A stretch of DNA of 64,000 nucleotides from JAJFUI01 sp039698035. GTDB lineage: Bacteria; Planctomycetota; Planctomycetia; Pirellulales; Thermoguttaceae. Shown here piece after piece: positions 18,549-27,140 of the stretch. Where the stretch lies: positions 255,875 through 319,874 of the forward strand of contig JBDKSW010000009.1 in the NCBI GenBank assembly GCA_039698035.1, read 5' to 3'. Under the pieces are notes generated by a model. The model searched no databases. It was not told the origin of the DNA and saw only the letters and a program-made list of their open reading frames with translations. Each line of letters starts with the position of its first letter. Positions within the stretch are counted from its first letter, which is position 1. Both the position numbers and the translations under genes were made by a program.

Positions 18549-20384
18549 TCATTTGCCGGGATTCGCGGCCGATTCCTCGTGCCACGCGCCGCGAAGCCAA
18601 TCCGTGAGCTGTTCGATTTGCTTGGCGCTCAGCGTGTTTTGCGCCGGATCGGTGTTCGGCGCATAAGCTGGCATGCGGTCGTTCTGCTTGCCATAGAATC
18701 GGCTGTCGGCCGGGTTGCGAACGATCCCGGCGATCCACTCTGACGAACCGTAGCCGGTCAGCGAAGGCGCATCGCCCTGCTTGCCCTTGCCGTGGAACTG
18801 GTGGCAGTCGGTGCATGTGAACGGCGCCTCGCTGTTCAAAATCAGCTCTCGGCCCTCGGCGATTCGCTTGGCGTCGCGAGCGTCGATTTTCCGCTGGGCG
18901 GGCAACTGCGCTTCGGCCGAAATCGCGGCGATTACCTTGTCAAGATCCTGCTTTTCGTCGGCGTCCAGCTCGCCAAGGTTCTCCTTCACGAACTGCGCCA
19001 TCTTGCCACCACGAAACTTGCAGAAGCGATAGTAGGCCGGGCCGTTGATCTGCTTCGGATCCAGCAGACCGGTGAGCCACGGGCGACTGGCGAACGCCGT
19101 TAAATCGGGCGCGGAGGGGCTCTCCGTCTTGATGTCGGGCATCAGGTAGGCGTCGGCCCGATGGACGTGGCAACTGGCGCACTGCTTGAACAATCGCGGG
19201 CCTTGCGTCTTCGGGTCGTTGCGCAGGAGCGTCAGGGCGCCGGTCGGCGGAATGCCCTCGTGCCGGGCCAGTTCACGCACCCGCTGCGATTGCCAGTTTT
19301 CCAAGGCAATCGCTTTTTGGTGTGCCGGATCGTTTCGATCCTTGGTGTACGAGGCGTAAGTCATGCCGACGACTGCGGCCAACAGCATGAGCATGAAGAC
19401 CACGTTGAACGCTTGTCCAAACGGCTGCCGGGCGAAAAAGGGCATCGCCAACAAGAGGCCCACAAGAAGACCGGGCACGACGAACACGGGAATTACGCCC
19501 CACTGGCCCGGGAAGAGGTGCGAGAATTCGTACACGCCGACCAGAAACCACTCGGGCCGCGCCGCGGCATAGTTGTTGGCCGGATCCGTGTCGGCCGGAG
19601 ATAGCAGCGGAACGCCGGCCGTCGCCGTTCCATGCCGGAAGGTGAGCACCAGGACGATGGCCACGACCACGAGACAGGCCAAGGCGCTGCGCCACGCCTG
19701 TCGAGGCCAGTACGGTGTGATTTCGTCCGCGTCGATTGCCAGGGCCGCGTTCGCCCGATGGGCCAGCGCGCCACGAATGACCAACAGCAGCAAGAAGCCG
19801 CCGGAAAACAGCCCGACATGCAGGGCGAAGAATCGCGTGAGCGTCAGGTTGCCCAGGGCGGGGCCCGGACCGCCGATGGCCAGCTTCAGCAAGCTCTCGC
19901 CGACCCACGGCAGCAACATGAGGAACCCGGTCCGCGTCTTGGTGGCCGAATAGCCGTTTTGATCCCACGAGAGCAAGTCGCCGGTGAGCACGGCGGCCAG
20001 CACGCACAGGCCAAGTCCGACGGTGGCCCAAAAAACCAGTTCACGCGGAGCGCGGCATGCGCCGGTCAGCACGTTGTGGACCACATAAAGGATCAGCATC
20101 GCCAACAGCACATGGGCCGTGAAATGGTGCATCGCCCGCAGCAGCCATCCGCCGACCACGTGGTTTTGGACGTAGTACACGCTCTCCCAGGCAGTCTGCG
20201 TGCTGGGGCTGTAGTAGGCCCAGAGAAAAAAGCCGGTGATGGCTTCCAGGATGAACGCGAAGGTAATCGCACAAGGCAACGTACGACACCAGCTCGGGCG
20301 GCCTGGTGTCGGAATGTTCCCCAATTGGACGCACGTGTCGCCAAAGCCGGTTCGCTCGTTGAACCAATGCCAGATGCTTCTCAT
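18549..20384 (-). CDS. Cytochrome b (b6 plus subunit IV) fused to a diheme cytochrome c domain
   Basis: Quinol-oxidising membrane subunit of a bc-type complex, 611 aa. Residues 1-215 align without gaps to cytochrome b6: GWLLRAMHHFTAH, VLTG, PREL, TLTRFFALH. A subunit IV-like part follows with the Qo motif as PEWF. Residues about 385-605 are soluble and carry two c-type heme sites, CASCH and CTDCH. His86 and His189 match the heme bL ligands. At the positions of the heme bH ligands the sequence has Tyr100 and, by gap-free alignment, Arg204. The Rieske gene lies 77 bp upstream on the same strand. It probably passes electrons from quinol to the fused hemes c. Confidence 0.9.
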   Translation of the reverse strand: MRSIWHWFNERTGFGDTCVQLGNIPTPGRPSWCRTLPCAITFAFILEAITGFFLWAYYSPSTQTAWESVYYVQNHVVGGWLLRAMHHFTAHVLLAMLILYVVHNVLTGACRAPRELVFWATVGLGLCVLAAVLTGDLLSWDQNGYSATKTRTGFLMLLPWVGESLLKLAIGGPGPALGNLTLTRFFALHVGLFSGGFLLLLVIRGALAHRANAALAIDADEITPYWPRQAWRSALACLVVVAIVLVLTFRHGTATAGVPLLSPADTDPANNYAAARPEWFLVGVYEFSHLFPGQWGVIPVFVVPGLLVGLLLAMPFFARQPFGQAFNVVFMLMLLAAVVGMTYASYTKDRNDPAHQKAIALENWQSQRVRELARHEGIPPTGALTLLRNDPKTQGPRLFKQCASCHVHRADAYLMPDIKTESPSAPDLTAFASRPWLTGLLDPKQINGPAYYRFCKFRGGKMAQFVKENLGELDADEKQDLDKVIAAISAEAQLPAQRKIDARDAKRIAEGRELILNSEAPFTCTDCHQFHGKGKQGDAPSLTGYGSSEWIAGIVRNPADSRFYGKQNDRMPAYAPNTDPAQNTLSAKQIEQLTDWLRGAWHEESAANPGK

Positions 20385-20461
20385 AATGCGGCCTCGCGGA
20401 ACGGAGTCTCATGTGACGATCGGCGATTTTCGCCGTTGTCGGTCAAGCGGTTGAGCGTCTT

Positions 20462-21037
20462 TCAGGCTTGGGGAACTTTGCTTGCGACGCCGAGCAGGAA
20501 GCTTTCAAACTTCACCCACACCTCGACATTATTGCGCACCTCCACCTCCAAGCGATCCATGTCGCGAGGACAGGGCGACGTGGTCTGGGTGCGCTTGCCC
20601 TGCAGGTCGAACGTCGCCGTGTGGCAGGGGCATAGGAACGCGCCGCCTTTGGGCGAGCTTTGGTAGTCGATCGTGCAGCCGGCATGGGGACACACGACTT
20701 GCAGGGCCGCGACCTTCTCGCCCGATCGCCGAAGGAAGACGGCGCCCACCGGCTCGGCCGGATAACGAGTCCACGCGTCCGTGCGGTCGGCAATCACGGG
20801 CACGCGTTGGGGCGTGCCGTCGGTCGGCAGCGTGTCGAGCGTGGCAAGCCGCATCCAGCGGCCTCCCTGCCCTTTTTGCCGCAAGGGGTTGAGAAACGTG
20901 GCGACGCCGACGGCCGTCGGGATCAGGAAGGCGGTCGCGCCGCACAGCAGGGCGATCGCCTGACCCAGGAAACCTCGTCGAGCATTGCGATCGCCCGAAG
21001 GCGACTCTTCGTGGCAGCAGCAGAGGTGATCTTTCAT
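20462..21037 (-). CDS. Rieske iron-sulfur protein of a bc-type complex
   Basis: Electron-transfer subunit with one Rieske [2Fe-2S] cluster (191 aa). The N-terminus has RRGFLGQ, a Tat-like twin arginine, followed by a membrane anchor at residues about 28-50. The cluster motifs are CPHAGC (box I) and CPCH (box II), with the usual His and Cys ligands in place. It precedes the cytochrome b-c fusion by 77 bp on the same strand, as Rieske genes normally do, so the two form one complex in the cytoplasmic membrane. It starts 39 bp downstream of the nrnA-like gene. Confidence 0.92.
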   Translation of the reverse strand: MKDHLCCCHEESPSGDRNARRGFLGQAIALLCGATAFLIPTAVGVATFLNPLRQKGQGGRWMRLATLDTLPTDGTPQRVPVIADRTDAWTRYPAEPVGAVFLRRSGEKVAALQVVCPHAGCTIDYQSSPKGGAFLCPCHTATFDLQGKRTQTTSPCPRDMDRLEVEVRNNVEVWVKFESFLLGVASKVPQA

Positions 21038-21076
21038 TGCGACGAGATGTCTCCGTGCTTCGGTGGTTGCGTCGTG

Positions 21077-22072
21077 TTAGGGCTTGGCGCTGGCGGTCAT
21101 CGCGGCACGGACCGCGTCGAGAATTTTCTTCTTGGCCAAGTCGAGCGGATCCGCGAGAAAGGCCCCAGCCGCGCGGCGATGGCCGCCGCCGCCGAACTGC
21201 GAGGCCACCGCGCTGCAATCGACCTCGCAGCGGCTTCGCAAGCTGACCTTGAAGCCGCCGTGGGGCTGTTCGACCAGGATGACGGCCATCTCGGTGCCGC
21301 CGACCGCGAGCGTCATGTTGATGATGTCCTCGCTGTCCGACGGTCGCGCGTCGACATCCGTAAAATCGGCCATTTCGAGCCAGGTGTAGATGAGCCGGCC
21401 GCCGAGTTCCGTCTGTGTGTGGTTGAACGCGCGACCGATCAGTTGCAGGCGGGCCAACGCATCGGTCTCGTAAAGTTGCTTGTACAAAACGCTGGGCGAC
21501 GCGCCCGCCTCGATCAGCCGGGCGGCCAATCGCAACGTGCTGGCCGTGGCCGAGGCGAATCGGAACCAACCGGTGTCCGTGGCCACTGCGACAAATGCTG
21601 GCACGGCGATCTCGGCCGAAAGCGGCACGCCCAACTGCTCGACCGCCTCGACGGCCAGCCGGCCCGTGGCCTCCGCCTCCTCGTTTTTGAACAACTCGGC
21701 GTCCAGGTCGTCACCGCCTTGATGGTGATCGATCACGAGCTTCAGGGCTTTGCTTTGGCGGACCACGTTGCCCATCGCGCCCAACTGGGCCCAGGCGGTC
21801 GTGTCCAGGATGATGAACACCTCCCGGTCGTCGAACTGCTCGGGTGTTGCATCCGCGGCCAACTGTTCGAGCTCTTGCCGCGAGTCGAGAAACCGCAGGT
21901 TGGGCGGCGTGGCGAAGGCGTTGCAAATCCGCACGTCCTTGCCCAACTGCTTGAGTGCCCGGCCCACGGCCAATTCGCTCCCCAGGGCATCGCCGTCTGG
22001 GCGGATGTGACTGGTCAGCAGAAACCGCTGATGGTTGCGGACGATTTCGACAAAACGGGACCAAGGAATCAT
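21077..22072 (-). CDS. DHH/DHHA1 phosphoesterase (NrnA-like)
   Basis: Predicted manganese-dependent oligoribonuclease/pAp phosphatase. The 331-aa protein shows the DHH motifs HIRPDGDALGSE at residues 21-32, ILDTT, VIDHH at about 119-123, and ATDTGWFRF. The C-terminal DHHA1 motif is FGGGGHRRAAGA. It overlaps the upstream ribF gene by ATGA (22069-22072), so the two are cotranslated. NrnA proteins finish RNA decay and recycle pAp. Substrate range cannot be read from sequence, and other DHH enzymes such as cyclic dinucleotide phosphodiesterases share these motifs. Confidence 0.88.
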   Translation of the reverse strand: MIPWSRFVEIVRNHQRFLLTSHIRPDGDALGSELAVGRALKQLGKDVRICNAFATPPNLRFLDSRQELEQLAADATPEQFDDREVFIILDTTAWAQLGAMGNVVRQSKALKLVIDHHQGGDDLDAELFKNEEAEATGRLAVEAVEQLGVPLSAEIAVPAFVAVATDTGWFRFASATASTLRLAARLIEAGASPSVLYKQLYETDALARLQLIGRAFNHTQTELGGRLIYTWLEMADFTDVDARPSDSEDIINMTLAVGGTEMAVILVEQPHGGFKVSLRSRCEVDCSAVASQFGGGGHRRAAGAFLADPLDLAKKKILDAVRAAMTASAKP

Positions 22073-22989
22073 GCGGCAATCTCGATGGTTCGGGCGACGT
22101 CTCGGGCCAGTTGGGCCAGCAGTTCGCCAACGGTAGAGAATCGCCTAATGTCTCTTAACCGGGCGAGAAAGTCAACCTCGATCCGCTCGCCGTAAAGCTC
22201 GCCCTGGAGGCCAACGAGGTGGGCCTCGACCTTCAGTCGCCCTTCGTCGAACGTTGGATTGGGGCCCAGACTGACGGCCGCCGGATGCCACGCGCCGCGG
22301 GCCATTGCCCGACCGGCATAGATCCCCTCCGCGGGCAGAAGCGTGTCGATCTCGGCGAGATTGGCCGTCGGAAACCCGAGCCGTGAGCCGCGCTGTGCGC
22401 CGGGCACTGCGACGCCGCGGATTCGGTACGGCCGGCCCAGCATGGTCGCGGCCTCGGCGACCTGGCCTTTGGCCACCAGCAACCGAATCCGCGAACTGGA
22501 GACGATCTGGTCTTCGACCCGCACTGGCTCTGGGACCTCGAACGGCATGTCGCACGCGGCGCAGAGTTGTCGCAACACCTCGACGTTGCCGGACCGATCG
22601 TGGCCAAAGAAGAAGTTCGGCCCTTCGACCATCGCCTTGGCCGCCAACCGACCTTGCACGATGCGGTCAAAGAAATCGCGCGCGTCGAGTCCAAGCAAAG
22701 CGAGGTCCGTCGGATAAATCAACACGGCGTCGGCGCCCAAGGCGGCCAGCAACTCGGTTTTGCGTTCGATCCAGACCAGCGGCTCGGGTGCGGCCTCGGG
22801 ATGGAGGATTCTCGCGGGCGGCGGGTCGAAGGTGAACACGATCGCGGCGCCCGCCACACGGTCGGCCATCGCCCGGAGTCGTTGCACCAGCCGGGCGTGG
22901 CCCAGATGCACGCCATCGAAGTTGCCGATGGCCACGGCGCCACCGCGTAGCGAGTCGGGGAAATCGGCGAGACTCCTGAGCAGAATCAT
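22069..22989 (-). CDS. ribF: Bifunctional riboflavin kinase/FMN adenylyltransferase
   Basis: Makes FMN and FAD from riboflavin in the cytoplasm. The ATG at 22989 is preferred over one at 23013 because the protein then starts directly before the first strand (MILLRSL). The N-terminal adenylyltransferase domain has AIGNFDGVHLGH. The central region has SSSRIR. The C-terminal riboflavin kinase domain begins GRPYRIRG and has GSRLGFPTANL. The length (306 aa) is normal for the family. It is the first gene of the ribF-nrnA pair and overlaps nrnA by 4 nt. Confidence 0.93.
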   Translation of the reverse strand: MILLRSLADFPDSLRGGAVAIGNFDGVHLGHARLVQRLRAMADRVAGAAIVFTFDPPPARILHPEAAPEPLVWIERKTELLAALGADAVLIYPTDLALLGLDARDFFDRIVQGRLAAKAMVEGPNFFFGHDRSGNVEVLRQLCAACDMPFEVPEPVRVEDQIVSSSRIRLLVAKGQVAEAATMLGRPYRIRGVAVPGAQRGSRLGFPTANLAEIDTLLPAEGIYAGRAMARGAWHPAAVSLGPNPTFDEGRLKVEAHLVGLQGELYGERIEVDFLARLRDIRRFSTVGELLAQLARDVARTIEIAA

Positions 22990-23129
22990 GGGCACGCCGT
23001 GTCGCGGGCACAAACCTCGTAGAGCTCCACATCATCGAACATGCCGGCATTGTACGCAACGTGGGGGTGGCGCGAAAGGGGGCGGAACCGGCCGAATCCA
23101 GCTCCGCGGTCGTCGCCGGTCGCTGCGTC

Positions 23130-23453
23130 TCAGGCCTTCCGCGGACCAGCCGGCTCGACCACTTGCAGCGTGAGACTCACCCGCAAGTCTTCGGCTTTCT
23201 GAAAATACTCGGCCATGTGCACCGTCTTCAGATGGGCGTGCAGCGCGTCAAGGCTCTCCCACTTCTCGAGGATCGTGAGCGCATTATCCCGCACAGGACT
23301 CTGGGCCGGCAGTCCGCTTCGGACGTCCACCATCGGCGTGTAGTCGATGCAGCCTGCTTCGGCTCGGACCTTCGGCACCAAGGGTTCGAGCAAGGCCAAC
23401 AGTTCGTCGCGTCGCCCGGCGGCGACTTCCATCGTGGCAAGGACGCAGATCAT
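23130..23453 (-). CDS. Antibiotic biosynthesis monooxygenase (ABM) domain protein
   Basis: Small ferredoxin-fold dimeric protein of the ABM/YgiN family (107 aa). The true start is ATG 23453, which overlaps the stop of the enolase-superfamily gene (ATGA); the longer frame upstream is a shadow of that gene. Visible features are the N-terminal strand ICVLATMEV, the conserved ALTILEKWESLDALHAHL segment, and HMAEYF. Family members oxidise quinols or other aromatics without cofactors, or serve in stress responses. Coupling to an OSBS-like enzyme hints at quinone-related chemistry, but this is only inference. Confidence 0.85.
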   Translation of the reverse strand: MICVLATMEVAAGRRDELLALLEPLVPKVRAEAGCIDYTPMVDVRSGLPAQSPVRDNALTILEKWESLDALHAHLKTVHMAEYFQKAEDLRVSLTLQVVEPAGPRKA

Positions 23454-24637
23454 GGCGTGGCTCCTTCGTTGTTGGATGGCTTCAGCGTGGTCCGCTGGGT
23501 GGAAATCTCTGTTTTTGCGATGCAGCATCGGTCGAGAATGGCTCGATCCGGCTCGACGTCGATGCCCGGCCGCGACCAAAGCGGGACGCGAAGCCGGCCG
23601 TCGCTGGGGTCCTTTTCCGGCCTAAGCGGCTCGACAAGGTCCTCGGTCAGCAGTTGGTTGTAAGGGAAAAAGTCGGCCGGTTCCGTGCAGTGTGGCCGTG
23701 CGGCGAGGGCCAATCCGTGCCGAAGGCCGACGCCTGTCTGCGGCGCTGCGCCCACGTAGCAGGGCATGCCGGCGTCCTGGCACAGGTCGTGGATGGCCAG
23801 GGCCGGCGTGAGACCGCCCACTCGACCGGGCTTGAGATTCATGCACTTGCAGCTCTGCAATTCGATGGCCATCTCGGCCTGCGCCACCGTCGTGATGCCC
23901 TCGTCCAAGCAAATGGCGGTTCGCAGCGACTGCTGCACCATCGCGTGGCCGACCAGATCGTCCGCCGGCAGGGGTTGCTCGATCATGGCTGGCGAGAAGT
24001 CTTCGAGCCGGTAGAGCATCTCGGTTTGGCCGAGCGTGAGCGCGGCCTCGCAGTCGACCGCGATGGCAAGCACGGGGAACTCTTTACGGACAAAATCGAC
24101 CATCGCAACATCCCAGCCGGGCCGGAACTTGAGCTTCACACGCGAGCAGCCGGCTTCGACGGCGGCCGATATCGCGGCCAGCAGATCATCGATCGACGGC
24201 ATCTGGTCGAACGTCGCGCCGACCTCGATGGCCGCGTTGGCCTCGCCCGTCTTGGCCGACCCGGACGAGAGAAACTGAGCCAGCGGTTCATTTTGCAACC
24301 GTGCGCGAAGATCCCAGCAGGCCGTATCGAGCGCCGACTTGGCAAACTGGTTTCCACGGAATGCGGCGAGATGGTCGCCGAGGTCGTTGCCCTTGGACAC
24401 GCTGAGGCCAAGCGTGGCCGGGACGAGCCGATCACGCAAGAGCGAGTAGACGCCGCCCGTCCATTCGGGGCCGGCGCAGGGCGCATTGCCGGGGCTGGCC
24501 TCACCCCATCCGGTGGCTCCGTCGGCGTGCATGGCCAGCAGCACGACTTCGAGCTTCTCGCACATTCCGCACGGCGAGGGCCTGGGCTGACGCAATGGAA
24601 TCGCGAGGTGAAAAAGCTCGATCGAGTCGATGCGCAT
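23450..24637 (-). CDS. Enolase-superfamily enzyme (OSBS/N-acylamino-acid racemase-like)
   Basis: TIM-barrel enzyme of the muconate-lactonising subgroup, 395 aa. Active-site elements appear in order: the lysine motif RVKLKF at about residue 173, metal ligands VDCEA (Asp), MIEQPL (Glu) and CLDEG (Asp-Glu), and the second catalytic Lys in LKPGRVGG. These fit o-succinylbenzoate synthase or the promiscuous N-succinylamino-acid racemases; dipeptide epimerases are less likely. No other menaquinone genes are near. The start ATG 24637 follows a GGAAAG purine tract. It is the first gene of a two-gene operon with the ABM protein and diverges from mcsA. Confidence 0.85.
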   Translation of the reverse strand: MRIDSIELFHLAIPLRQPRPSPCGMCEKLEVVLLAMHADGATGWGEASPGNAPCAGPEWTGGVYSLLRDRLVPATLGLSVSKGNDLGDHLAAFRGNQFAKSALDTACWDLRARLQNEPLAQFLSSGSAKTGEANAAIEVGATFDQMPSIDDLLAAISAAVEAGCSRVKLKFRPGWDVAMVDFVRKEFPVLAIAVDCEAALTLGQTEMLYRLEDFSPAMIEQPLPADDLVGHAMVQQSLRTAICLDEGITTVAQAEMAIELQSCKCMNLKPGRVGGLTPALAIHDLCQDAGMPCYVGAAPQTGVGLRHGLALAARPHCTEPADFFPYNQLLTEDLVEPLRPEKDPSDGRLRVPLWSRPGIDVEPDRAILDRCCIAKTEISTQRTTLKPSNNEGATP

Positions 24638-24742
24638 GGTGCTTTCCGGTCAGGGCGCGGCGTTCGTTTGCCGTTCGACAATAATGTAGTCGGCCGGGAT
24701 GACGTGCGATAGAGCGCGCTCGACCGTGGGATGCGGTTCGCC

Positions 24743-24770
24743 TTGACAGTGGGGGGGTGCCTGATAGAAT
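24743..24770 (+). promoter_or_regulatory. Near-consensus sigma-70 promoter of mcsAB
   Basis: Perfect -35 box TTGACA (24743-24748), a 16-nt spacer containing seven or more Gs in a row, and -10 box TAGAAT (24765-24770), one base off consensus. It ends 25 nt before the mcsA start codon. No CIRCE-like inverted repeat or CtsR-type direct repeat is seen around it, so class I/III heat-shock control is not evident. Confidence 0.75.
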
Positions 24771-24795
24771 CCTTACGGGAAGCGAGGATCAGGCG

Positions 24796-25302
24796 ATGAA
24801 ATGCCAGCAATGTGACAAACAGGCGACGTTCCATATCACGGAAGTGACGCATGGGAAGCCACAAGAATTCCATCTTTGCGAGGATCATGCTCGCCAGTAT
24901 CTGACGGCCTCGGCTTCCGAGCCGGAGGGCGCGCCGGCCATGGCGGCCGCCTTGGCCCAGCAGGTGGCCGTGACCCAAACGGCCGAGGAACTGGCGCGAC
25001 TGGATCAGCAGGCCTGCCCGGTGTGCGGCATCACGTATCTCGAGTTCCGCAGCCAAGGGCGGCTCGGCTGCCCTCACGATTACGCCTGCTTTCAGACCCA
25101 GTTGGAGCCGTTGATCGTCAATATTCATGGGGAGTCGCACCACGTCGGCAAGCGGCCTCACACGCCGGCCAGCGGCAGCGAGGACCGCACGCAACTGATT
25201 CGGCTTCGCCGGGAGTTGAAGGAAGCCATTGACGAGGAACGCTACGAGCGCGCCAGCGCTTTGCGCGACGAAATTCAACGGATCGAAGGGGGAGGGACCT
25301 GA
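24796..25302 (+). CDS. mcsA: McsA-like protein arginine kinase activator (zinc and UVR motifs)
   Basis: Adaptor that activates the arginine kinase McsB. ATG 24796 begins MKCQQCDK directly. The 168-aa protein has two zinc-binding units: CQQC with a CEDH partner in the N-terminus, and CPVCGITY with GCPHDYAC at about residues 76-101. It ends in a UvrB/UvrC-type helix motif (LRRELKEAIDEERYERASAL). It is followed after 4 bp by the GTG start of mcsB. In Firmicutes this pair regulates CtsR and marks proteins for ClpCP; the partners here are outside the window. Confidence 0.88.
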   Translation: MKCQQCDKQATFHITEVTHGKPQEFHLCEDHARQYLTASASEPEGAPAMAAALAQQVAVTQTAEELARLDQQACPVCGITYLEFRSQGRLGCPHDYACFQTQLEPLIVNIHGESHHVGKRPHTPASGSEDRTQLIRLRRELKEAIDEERYERASALRDEIQRIEGGGT

Positions 25303-25306
25303 CGCC

Positions 25307-26389
25307 GTGCAACTAGACGACCTTACCACCACCAGCGGCGAATGGCTGCGGGGCGTCGGGCCCGAGTCGGACATCGTCATTAGCAGCCGCATTCGGCTGG
25401 CCCGCAACTTGGCCGACTTTCCGTTCATCAGCCGCACGACTCCGCAAGACCGCGCCCGCATCGAAAAGGCGTTGCACGATCGCATCAACGAAATCGCCGA
25501 CCAGAACGAGATGCTGTATCTCGAAATGGCTGGGCTCGATAAGGTGGACCGGCAGTTCCTTGTCGAGCGGCACCTGATCAGCCGCGAACATGCCGAGGGG
25601 CAGGATGCCCGCGCCGTGGCCATCGACGCCGGCGAAAAATTCAGCCTGATGATCAACGAAGAGGATCATTTGCGCATTCAGGCCATGCAGAGCGGTCTGG
25701 ACTTGGCGAGCGTCTGGCAGCAGGTCGACCGACTTGACGATCTGATCGAGGAAAAAATCACGTATGCCTTCAGCGATCGGCTGGGCTATCTGACGGCTTG
25801 CCCCACCAACGTCGGAACGGGCATGCGCGTCAGCGTGATGCTGCACCTGCCGGCCCTGGTCATCACGCGGCAAATCGACAAGGTCTTCCGCAGCCTGCAA
25901 AAAATCAGCCTGGCGGTCCGCGGCCTCTACGGCGAGGGCTCCCAGGCAATGGGCGACTTCTACCAGATCAGCAATCAAGTCACCCTCGGACTGACCGAGT
26001 CGGACTTGATTCGCCGCGTGAGCGACATCGTGCCGGTGATCATCGACTACGAACGCCAGGCCCGCGACTTCCTGGTCAAGGAGAGCCACGAGAATCTGCA
26101 TGACCGGGTCAGCCGGGCGCATGGCATCCTGCGCACGGCCCAGACGATCAGCTCTGAAGAGACGATGCACCTGCTCTCAAGCGTTCGGATGGGCGTTAAT
26201 CTCGGCCTGATCCGCGACCTGAACATCTCGGCCATCAACGAGCTTTTCCTTCGCACGCAGCCGGCCCATCTGCAGAAGATCACCGGCGGCGAGATGGAAA
26301 CGACCGATCGGAACATCGAGCGAGCCCGTTACCTGCGTCGCTGTCTCAATAAGGAAGACGGCAACCGTCCCACGGGGGAACACAACTAG
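25307..26389 (+). CDS. mcsB: Protein arginine kinase McsB (ATP:guanido phosphotransferase)
   Basis: Phosphorylates arginine residues of proteins for degradation by ClpCP-type proteases. GTG 25307 is chosen: it lies 4 bp after the mcsA stop, with a GGAGGG tract about 11 nt upstream, and gives 360 aa, the usual length. Guanidino-kinase motifs are visible: SSRIRLARNL (ATP binding) near residue 24, NEEDHLRIQ, the conserved active Cys in TACPTNVGTGMR, and RGLYGEGSQ. The C-terminal SRAHGILRTAQTISSEETM region belongs to the McsB-specific part. It is the second gene of the mcsAB operon and meets coaD tail to tail, 7 bp apart. Confidence 0.93.
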   Translation: MQLDDLTTTSGEWLRGVGPESDIVISSRIRLARNLADFPFISRTTPQDRARIEKALHDRINEIADQNEMLYLEMAGLDKVDRQFLVERHLISREHAEGQDARAVAIDAGEKFSLMINEEDHLRIQAMQSGLDLASVWQQVDRLDDLIEEKITYAFSDRLGYLTACPTNVGTGMRVSVMLHLPALVITRQIDKVFRSLQKISLAVRGLYGEGSQAMGDFYQISNQVTLGLTESDLIRRVSDIVPVIIDYERQARDFLVKESHENLHDRVSRAHGILRTAQTISSEETMHLLSSVRMGVNLGLIRDLNISAINELFLRTQPAHLQKITGGEMETTDRNIERARYLRRCLNKEDGNRPTGEHN

Positions 26390-26396
26390 CCGGCCG

Positions 26397-26915
26397 CTAG
26401 CAGCGATTTTTCTTGGCAATCCGCTCGCGGATCGCTCGAACCGCGCTCGGCGGCAGGAATCGGGCCAACTCTTCGTCCGTCGCCAGCGATTCAATCTGCT
26501 TGACGAGCGAACTGGAGACGTGCGCCAGCTCTCCGTCGGCGATCATGAAGAGCGTCTCGATGTCGGGCGCTAGTCGCCGGTTGGCCATCATCATGGTCAG
26601 CTCGGCCGCGATGTCGGTGATGGGCCGCACGCCGCGAACCATGATTCGCGCGCCGCACTGCCGGACGAACGAAACGGCCAGCCCGGTGAAGACGCCGATC
26701 TCGACGTTCGGCAGGTGGGCCGTCGCCTCCCGGATCATCTGTTGCCGATGGTCGGGCGTGAAGATCGTCTCTTTTTCGACATTGACGCCAACGCCGACGA
26801 TGAGCCGGTCAAAGAGACGGCTGGCCCGCTCCATCACGTTGAGATGCCCCAGCGTGATGGGGTCGAACGAACCGGGGTAAACAGCCACTCGGGGCGAAAG
26901 TTGATCGCTGGACAT
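26397..26915 (-). CDS. coaD: Phosphopantetheine adenylyltransferase
   Basis: Penultimate step of coenzyme A synthesis: 4'-phosphopantetheine plus ATP gives dephospho-CoA. ATG 26915 gives 172 aa; an upstream in-frame ATG at 26942 would add nine residues. The nucleotidyltransferase motif VYPGSFDPITLGHLNV is near the N-terminus, the central motif IMVRGVRPITD follows, and the C-terminal motif is VSSSLVKQ, where ISSTxVRE is usual. It is a single gene convergent with mcsB. The stop codons of the two genes face each other across the palindrome CTAGC-CGGCC-GCTAG. Confidence 0.92.
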   Translation of the reverse strand: MSSDQLSPRVAVYPGSFDPITLGHLNVMERASRLFDRLIVGVGVNVEKETIFTPDHRQQMIREATAHLPNVEIGVFTGLAVSFVRQCGARIMVRGVRPITDIAAELTMMMANRRLAPDIETLFMIADGELAHVSSSLVKQIESLATDEELARFLPPSAVRAIRERIAKKNRC

Positions 26916-27140
26916 GGGAGTTTGCGGGGTGATGGTCCGCAAGGAAACGCCTGGGCGGAAGGCCGGCGCGTCCCGCGGCGATGCAGTCTACCCCGTCGCG
27001 GCGGCCCGATCAACACCTGGTCGGCCGGCGGCAGCCCAACGACCTCGCAATTTAACGGCCGCCAATTTTGCGGCAGTGGCGGACCGGCAAGCCATCAATT
27101 ATACTGGAAAGCGCTCAGAGACTCACTGCGGAGACGTTGG

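Noticed and set aside
26385..26401. Palindrome CTAGC-CGGCC-GCTAG between mcsB and coaD as a terminator
   Set aside because: The arms are 5 bp without a T-tract. The symmetry comes largely from the two facing TAG stops.
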